Assembly (NCBI GenBank): GCA_023101725.1
Contig: JALJCO010001044.1
Span: 62,001-126,000 of the forward strand
DNA: 64,000 nucleotides
Direction of reading: 5' to 3'
From: Atherinomorus stipes
Lineage: Eukaryota > Chordata > Actinopteri > Atheriniformes > Atherinidae
The first letter of the stretch is position 1. Every line of letters starts with the position of its first letter. A program made the translations under genes and the position numbers. The notes under the pieces are model-generated. The model worked only from the letters and a program-made list of their open reading frames with translations, had not been told where the DNA came from and made no database searches. Of this stretch, positions 1-64,000 are shown piece by piece.

Positions 1-251
1 ACAAGAACAGAATTATAACAAGCTTGTGAAAGTTCTTTGATGGTGTGGAAAGTGGATGGATGATGAAGGACTCTGATATCGACTTGATGTTATAAAAAGG
101 GTTTATTACAAGAAGTCAAGCATCTAAAAGAAAAACAGATGCAGAATCTGGTGAACTTCTACAGCCGATAAAGAAATCCCATGAACCAACGATGAGCATC
201 CCTTATACAATAAAATCTAACCTAAATGGTCTCCATTTGGAACTAATTAAG

Positions 252-880
252 CTATGGAGGAGAGTGTGTAAGTAGGGAAACAGCAGAGACCTCACTTGAA
301 CACTGATACTTTGTTTGACCGTCTTCTGACCCTTCTTTGACATGTTTTCTTGTAGTTCTCAAGGCTTTCCGAAGGATTTTCCACAGCTCTTCTTTGGATG
401 TTGCTTGTTCTCTGTTCAAATGATCCATCACTGCTTCATTCATGTGGAGGTCCAGTTTCCGGAAAGAGTTCGTCTCTCCATAAAAAACTGTCGCCATATT
501 TGTAGCCTCTTCCGCCTTCTTTTCTTGTTTCCTTTTCTTAAGAATGGATTCTTGACAAACCACTCTTACATGAGGCTTCAGTGGACCGTCGATAGATCAA
601 CTGCAGGCCCAGATGTATTTCTCATGTTTCTTAAAAACATCCCTTTCAGATGCTGTTTAACTGCAGCAGATACTTCACGAGGCCTCACGTTTTGTTTCTC
701 ATTCACGTCCAGTTTCCTTTATTCTCTCTCTCTCTCTTTTTTTTTTCAGACACAGCACACAAAGCTGAGATATGTTAAGCTTTTGGATGATAGCAGTTTG
801 GGAATCATCTTGATGCTGCAAAAGCACCATTTTCTGTCTTTCAAACAATGTTTTGTTTGTATTTTTGTAGGTACACCTTA
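252..880 (-). pseudogene. Decayed Tc1/mariner-like transposase fragment
   Basis: On the minus strand a 103-codon frame (563 down to 252) reads LDLHMNEAVMDHL, then REQATSKEELWKILRKALRTTRKHVKE and ends near GQTKY. This resembles the C-terminal end of fish Tc1 transposases (DLN-IE-VWDHL, Q-TSKEELW, GGHTKY), with the catalytic-region spacing degraded. The flank up to about 880 may be the eroded remainder. No terminal repeats could be fixed. It lies upstream of the prkce promoter and is not expected to be functional. Confidence 0.5.
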
Positions 881-1429
881 ATAGAGGGAAACAAATGATT
901 TAATCTTTGCAACAGGATGCTAGTAGAAACAAAGTAAGGATCACTTTGAAAATGTTTTGTGTGTGTTAATTTGTCTGATATCAACAAAACGCGGGTTTAT
1001 CCCTTGTATTAAATGTTTTTGCTTCATAGGCTCATGTTAAGTGGCTCAACTGAGAAAAATACCACTGAAATAGTGAACTACTGGGACTGGACTGGAATAT
1101 TAACACCACTTTCAAAGATTTATAGAAAGTGTGACTGCTTGGAAACAAGATTTGTAGATAGACCGACAGACAGACAGGCAGGCTCAGGCTCTTCCTGCCT
1201 GTGTGTGAGGCTGTCTGTGACCATGCATAAGGACTGACTGATTGACTGGCTCTGTTGGCTGTCTGGCCATGACGCGCGCGCTCACACAAACACACGCCAC
1301 GCACGCACGCACACACACTCCATGCCTGCGGGTGAATTCCATCCGCCCTCTACGTCTCTTGAAAATACCTCTTCCATCTGAACACACACTCCCACATACA
1401 CACACAAACACAGAGTCTCTCTCTCTCTC
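881..1429. other. Upstream non-coding sequence
   Basis: No gene is visible. There is a CA/CG-rich simple tract at about 1274-1320 and a TC tract at 1411-1430 leading into the CpG-rich promoter. Confidence 0.6.
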
Positions 1430-2285
1430 ATCCGGCGCAAGAGCCTAGCAGCGCGTGTGACGCGTTTTGCGCATTTCCTGCAGCTCGCGCTCACTGACGG
1501 ATTCAGGAGAGAGGGGACGGGAAGCGAGGGGCGCGCGCAAGTACCGAAAGGAAGAAAAAAAAAGGAGCCAACGACAAACACTGTGATGTGTTTGGGGTGC
1601 TCGTGAGCCCGAAAAACGACAGAATAAGGAGGCGGAAAGGTGTTGCTTTTCCGGGAGTACACGCAAATATCGCGGTGGCGTGAGGTCGCAGCGAGGAGAT
1701 TATCCCGGAGAGGAGCGAGCCGCGACGGGCTGGAAACGGAGCACCAATCCCGAATGGCTAGGCGCGGCTGCTCGCGCTCTCTCCCACCCTGACCCGGGAG
1801 AGACACACAAGGACCGTGGCGACGCTCCGGGACTTCAGCGCGAGCCACCCATCCTGACTCCCCCCCTCACTGCCGCTTGTATCCCGGCCTGTTTTCGCTG
1901 AAACGGGGATTTTCGCGTGGCGCACAGGAGCGAGCATAAACAAACAAGACAGCCGCTGAGAGGGAGAGTGGGCAGGCAGCTCTCAGGGCTGCGGGACCGC
2001 GCGATAACTGCGTTTTCCCAGCCTGTTAGAGATCAATTAGCTTTACTGTTAGCGCCTGTGAGTGTGTGTGCATGAGTGGATAACACGGTGTTCTGATATG
2101 GCTGTATTAGACTGAGAGAGTCTGCGGAGCCAGCGGCATTATGGGATGTAGCAGGACTGTGCAGTGACCCCGCTCATTGGAAGGAAACACTCAGTGTACA
2201 GGAGCAGGAACAGCCAGACTAGCCTAAACACACACACGCGCGCGCACACTCCCTCATCCTTTTACACACACACATCCCTGCAGCC
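1430..2285 (+). promoter_or_regulatory. prkce: CpG-rich promoter and 5' leader of prkce
   Basis: From about 1430 to 2060 CpG dinucleotides are frequent, in contrast to the CpG-poor introns. This looks like a CpG-island promoter running into the 5' UTR. No TATA box stands out and the transcription start cannot be fixed by eye. Four short upstream reading frames precede the start codon: ATG at 2072 (3 codons), 2098 (5 codons), 2141 (8 codons) and an ATG-TAG start-stop at 2146. A 5' UTR intron ending just before the ATG (ccctgcag at 2276-2283) is possible but weakly supported. Confidence 0.6.
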
Positions 2286-60536
<58,251 letters not shown>

Positions 60537-61711
60537 CACTTACACACACGCTCACACACAAATCCAACAACACTAAACCTGGCATGCTCATACGCACACA
60601 TGCTTACGCTCAGTAGAACCATAAATCCATTTACAAACTCGCACACACTCAGTCACTCCTATTGGTTGTTGTTACTTTTGAATTATTATTTACTTGCATT
60701 GTGTTGTTATCGTTGCCTGGGTTTGTTATGAATATGACTATGAAAATAAATATGAATATGCACAGCTGCACACGCTCTTACACACCTGCACACTTTTAAT
60801 GCAGATTTACACACAAACATTACAATCTTTTACATGCTCTCACACACCCACAAGCGCAGACAACCAAACACTCACACCTACATTGCTTCTCTCTCCGGCA
60901 CCTGCACACATGTGGACTGAAGGTGCTGGGTGCTGAGGCCTGTATATAGCCTGTGTTGAGTGGCTGTATCGTGTTGGTATTGTCTGCTAGTAAAGGAGCG
61001 TCGTGGCGCATGGACAAGCACCCTACCTGTGTTATTAATGTCCTTATTGTGGACCAGTTAGGGCCAAATCCCCTTTGTGCAATACCATGACTATCTATAT
61101 ATTTTATGGTTTGTTTGTTTATGTGTTATTTTTGTGTTATTTTTTTCTCCTTGAAATGTTTTTTTTTTTCTTTTGTTTCTTTTTGGATTGAAATATTGCT
61201 TTCACTGTGGCGCACACTGCCCTCCTGTCCAGTGTATATAAAGTGAATGTTACAGGCTATTGAACTAATTATGTGGAGCAGAGTGTTACAGGCGGTCCGT
61301 GTAGCAGTGAGAGGCTCGATGTCCGGATATTTCATCCAACTTTTAGTTTCAGAATCCATGTCAATCTGACCGGTGCGAATGTACTGGACCTTGTCTTGTT
61401 TTTTTTTTGTTTGTTTTTTAAAATTGTGAATGTACTTTTTTTGTGTGTGCATGAAAGTGTGACACCCCCTCCTCCCCAGCAAGGTGTGATTTTTCTTTTC
61501 TTTTCTTTTCTTTTTTTTGTCTTCAGCATTTCAGTTTCTTTGGCTACCATGAGTGTTTTCAAACCCCCCCTTCTCTCCAAAGCACCAATTCCCCTTTTCC
61601 ACCTCCAGCAGCTCTCAAGTTTTCTCTGCCAAAATCATTTGCTTTTCTCACTTTTGCTTTATTCAAGAATGGCTTTTCTTTCTGTTGCTCTCTCTTTTCT
61701 ATCATTAGAAT

Positions 61712-61749
61712 GATTATTATTATTATTATTATTATTATGATTATTATTG
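61712..61749. repeat. (ATT)n microsatellite in the prkce 3' UTR
   Basis: About 38 bases of ATT repeat with one interruption (gatt), within the presumed 3' UTR. Confidence 0.9.
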
Positions 61750-62126
61750 TAAAGTGTATCTGGAGGAAACCTTTATGTATATTGCTATAACTATACCATT
61801 ATAGGTCTGTTACAGCCGGTTGATAGGAAATGTGGAGAACCAGCAGCTGAATTACCTCTCATTTCGAACACACACGCTGAAAACACAGCTCACAGACTCT
61901 CCTCCCTCCTCCTTCTCCTCATTGTCTCTCTTACAAATACATGCACACACTGAGAAGGACTGTTGTACAGTGATCTCTGAAGACGAGCTGGTTGCTGTCT
62001 GTGCAGTAGAGTCAGTGTGTAGTGAAGCTTTGTGCACCCAGGGGTAGGGCTGTTCCTGGTCACACTATCTTACTCTGTGCCAAAATGTAGTGCAACAGCC
62101 GGGCTAGTCCTGTCTGGTATGATTCC

Positions 62127-62132
62127 AATAAA
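62127..62132 (+). terminator. prkce: Polyadenylation signal of prkce
   Basis: Canonical AATAAA in ttccAATAAAacactgag, followed by a GT/T-rich stretch (tgcttctgtgtcgtcttttcc) from 62160, as expected for a downstream element. It lies 1.6 kb after the stop codon. Confidence 0.75.
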
Positions 62133-62155
62133 ACACTGAGCTGTCTACATCAATC

Positions 62156-62544
62156 CCCGATGCTTCTGTGTCGTCTTTTCCTCTGATTTCTTACTTGTCT
62201 GTTGGATGCTTAAAAGTTTCTGTCAGAGAGGAGAGGGTGGAGTGGAGGGAGGGAGGTGTGTGATGCTTTTCCTGGCCATCTGACCTATCAGAGCTCTCAC
62301 ATTTGGAGGCCTGTAGGTGATTTGCATGCAGAGGGGAGAGGAGACACTCACTGGAGTCAGTCCAATTCATCTGCGCTGCACTTGCCTTGTGACATTTGGC
62401 GCTGCTAATTGCCTCTCTGGTGAATTAGACTACCTGTGACGGTGTAAATTGTAGCGGGGAGATTCCCGCTTGCTCTGTGAACCATCTCGACATTTCTGTG
62501 CCAGAACCCGCCATGCCGGCCGTTAGAGACCTCTGCAGGACACG
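62156..62544 (+). promoter_or_regulatory. Short intergenic region and presumed epas1-like promoter/5' UTR
   Basis: About 390 nt separate the estimated prkce 3' end from the epas1-like ATG. The stretch is GA-rich around 62225-62260 and contains an octamer-like ATTTGCAT at 62320-62327. No TATA box or CpG island is evident. An upstream non-coding exon or more distant promoter cannot be excluded. Confidence 0.45.
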
Positions 62545-62548
62545 ATGA
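62513..62548 (+). promoter_or_regulatory. Upstream ORF overlapping the epas1-like start codon
   Basis: ATG at 62513 (context ccgccATGc) opens an 11-codon frame ending in TGA at 62546-62548. Its stop overlaps the main ATG (62545-62547) as ATGA. If both lie on the mRNA, translation of the main frame would need leaky scanning or reinitiation. Confidence 0.55.
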
Positions 62549-62570
62549 CGGCTGACAAGGAAAAGAGAAG
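62545..62570 (+). CDS. epas1: epas1-like coding exon 1
   Basis: A 26-nt coding segment, ATG to AG, encoding MTADKEKR plus a split Arg codon. The first seven residues equal the start of vertebrate EPAS1. Adenine at -3 gives a reasonable start context. The stop codon of an upstream ORF overlaps this ATG. Confidence 0.85.
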
Positions 62571-63388
62571 GTAGGAAATTCTTTAAAAGTAGGATTACCT
62601 GCAATCTGGTATTAGCAAAGCAAATAGAGGGTAGAGGCTAATAAATAAGATGAAACTGATACTACAAATGATTTGCTACATGCTTCCTTCTTCACTGAGA
62701 AAGTTGTTACAACCCATTTATGTGAGGTCAAAAAGTCACAGCTGTCAAGTTGAAACATAAAAAGTTGAGAAAGAACTTCAGTTGTTTGCCCCCCCCTCCC
62801 CTTTGCAATGCACCTGTGGTGTTTTTGCAGTTTAATGTAATTTATGATATATCCCAGTGTTAAATTTGCAAATATTAAACTGCAGTAACTTTATGTTCTG
62901 ACAAACCCAGAACATTTGAGTAAAGTATACATTTTTTGTTGTAGTGTTTTAATGCCATACTTGAGTAAAAACGACTTCAAAGCTATAATATCAATTTAAT
63001 CCCTGTAAATCAGCATCAAGGCTTCAAATTTAGCTTTATGTTAAATGAATTTTTTGAAGTTCCTGGTTTAGAATGATATCCCTCTCAATCCTTTCCTCTG
63101 TCATTAAATGTTGGAATAATTTCTGACTTACTTTAGGTTATTAAAATCTTTTCATATCCATCTAAATGTCAGAAGAACCTGACTGGTTCTCAGGTTTTTC
63201 CTGCCCTCTGCTTTCATGCAGAGCGATCAGCCGGGAGGCAGCCAGACGGAGACGGCGAGTGGAGTCGGATGTGTTTGGAGATTTATCTCGCCTGCTGCCG
63301 CTGCAGCCATCCGTCCGAACTCACCTGGACAAACCCTCCATCATCCGCCTCACCCTCAGCTACATACGCATGCACGCACTGATAAAAG
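62545..63388 (+). CDS. epas1: epas1 (HIF-2 alpha)-like bHLH-PAS gene, 5' end only
   Basis: Hypoxia-inducible factor alpha-type transcription factor, nuclear, expected to pair with ARNT at hypoxia response elements. Coding exon 1 is 62545-62570 (MTADKEKR plus two bases, donor gtagga). Exon 2 is 63222-63388 (acceptor ttcatgcag, donor gtacaa). Joined, they give about 64 residues: the EPAS1-type N terminus MTADKEK, a short basic region (SREAARRRRR) and helix-loop-helix (LLPLQPS ... HLDKPSIIRLTLSYIRMHALIK). PAS, degradation and transactivation domains lie beyond the window. The basic region lacks the SSSERRKEK stretch of human EPAS1, and the helices are diverged, with some HIF-3-like residues (SYIRMH). 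The name rests on the N terminus, intron phase and the position after prkce; a HIF-3-like member is the main alternative. Confidence 0.85.
62571..63221 (+). other. epas1: Intron 1 of the epas1-like gene
   Basis: A 651-nt intron with donor gtagga and acceptor ttcatgcag. It is AT-rich with no coding signal or recognisable repeat. Confidence 0.75.
63222..63388 (+). CDS. epas1: epas1-like coding exon 2 (bHLH)
   Basis: A 167-nt exon between ctgctttcatgcag and gtacaa. It completes the split Arg and encodes the basic helix-loop-helix segment AISREAARRRRRVESDVF ... THLDKPSIIRLTLSYIRMHALIK. The HLDK(A/P)SI(M/I)RL core is diagnostic of the HIF/SIM/NPAS family. The exon ends in phase 2, with one base of the next codon. 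Confidence 0.87.
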
Positions 63389-64000
63389 GTACAAATGCGC
63401 TTACTTAAAAAGAGACCAGCAGAGCCATCACACTATATACTGTATGTGCATGCAGTATATTTGTGGCAATGCAGTATGAAGATGAGTTGGCTAAAATGAA
63501 AGCCGCTCTGAAAATTTTTAGGAAATTCCACATTACCACTTTAGTTTTGGAATTGTACATAAATACAGATTTTTTCCCAAATTGAGCATGTTTCAATGTG
63601 TAAAAAAAGACAAATTGTGGACACATTTATCTATCTAGGTGTTTTGAGTTATGATGAAAATGTACCTTTTTTTTTTTTTTTTTCCAAAATGGTGATTTTT
63701 GCTTCAGAAAACAATCATGTTTTGTGCTGTGCTTGAATCTCTATTTCATTTTCTGTTCAAACTTGGGGGGGGGGGGGGGGGGGGGGTAGTGTCTGACACC
63801 TGAAGTGGTTTATATTTAGGTGTCAGACACAGGAAGTCTCTTAAAACACCTGGGAAATAAACACGTGTAGAGCAGAGATTACATGAACCAACCACATCCT
63901 TTGTGCTCTTATGTTTATAGTTCTCACAAACTCTGAACTCCCTAAACATGTAGGAGCAGACGTTTCACATGAAAGTGGGTTTTTGTCTAACAGTATGTCG
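63389..64000 (+). other. epas1: Start of intron 2 of the epas1-like gene
   Basis: Begins with gtacaa and runs off the window. It contains a T run at 63666-63683 and a 22-base G run at 63765-63786, but no exon-like sequence. Confidence 0.7.
63765..63786 (+). repeat. Homopolymer G tract (22 G)
   Basis: Uninterrupted run of G in the epas1-like intron. It could form G-quadruplex structure and is prone to sequencing or assembly length error. Confidence 0.9.

Larger units (their letters stand above)
60537..62155 (+). other. prkce: prkce 3' untranslated region
   Basis: Between the TAA and the poly(A) signal there is no credible coding exon. The segment holds CA-rich tracts (60540-60660, 60770-60870), T-rich runs around 61130-61200 and 61390-61520, and an ATT repeat at 61712-61749. 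An internal AATAAA at 60745 could give a short isoform. The end is placed about 20-25 nt after the AATAAA at 62127 and is an estimate. Confidence 0.7.

Noticed and set aside
342..881. 179-codon plus-strand open frame
   Set aside because: It is antisense to a Tc1-like transposase remnant, has low-complexity Leu/Phe/Ser runs and no domain or splice support.
1282..1848. 188-codon minus-strand open frame in the CpG-rich region
   Set aside because: Long frames are expected in GC-rich promoters with few stop codons. The product is Arg/Cys/Val repetitive and matches nothing I recognise.
61273..61713. 146-codon frame in the prkce 3' UTR
   Set aside because: Made of Phe/Leu/Ser from T-rich tracts; composition is that of UTR sequence, not protein.

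Overview
This is a window from a vertebrate nuclear genome, almost certainly a teleost fish. It contains a multi-exon gene with GT-AG introns, no operons, and AT-rich introns packed with hAT, Tc1 and MITE-type DNA transposons of the kinds common in ray-finned fish. The protein exons match vertebrate novel protein kinase C epsilon nearly residue for residue. I cannot name the species.

Layout: 1-1430 is upstream sequence with a decayed Tc1/mariner transposase fragment. 1430-2285 is a CpG-rich promoter/5' leader. 2286-60536 holds a complete prkce (PKC epsilon) gene on the + strand. It has 15 coding exons that join in frame to 744 codons: C2, pseudosubstrate, C1A, C1B, Ser-rich hinge, kinase domain and AGC C-tail. 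Intron 1 alone is 34.3 kb. The 3' UTR runs to about 62150, with an AATAAA at 62127.

Only about 400 bp later, on the same strand, a second gene starts. A 26-nt first coding exon (62545-62570) encodes MTADKEKR and a second exon (63222-63388) encodes a bHLH region. This is the 5' end of an epas1 (HIF-2 alpha)-like gene, and the rest lies beyond the window. PRKCE-EPAS1 is a conserved vertebrate gene pair, so synteny supports both names. The epas1-like bHLH is unusual because its basic region is shortened and diverged.

The introns carry at least eleven hAT-like elements recognised by TAGGG-type ends and 8-bp target duplications, several nested in one another. They also carry a 1.56-kb Tc1 element with a broken transposase, two shorter Tc1-derived elements, a three-level nested insertion (hAT, then PIF/Harbinger-like, then a TA-flanked MITE) and an approximately 820-bp tandem duplication. 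I found no CRISPR array, rRNA, tRNA or other clearly functional gene, and nothing that amounts to a new multi-gene system. The best leads are the divergent epas1-like start with its overlapping uORF, the very tight spacing of the two genes, and the transposon nesting.
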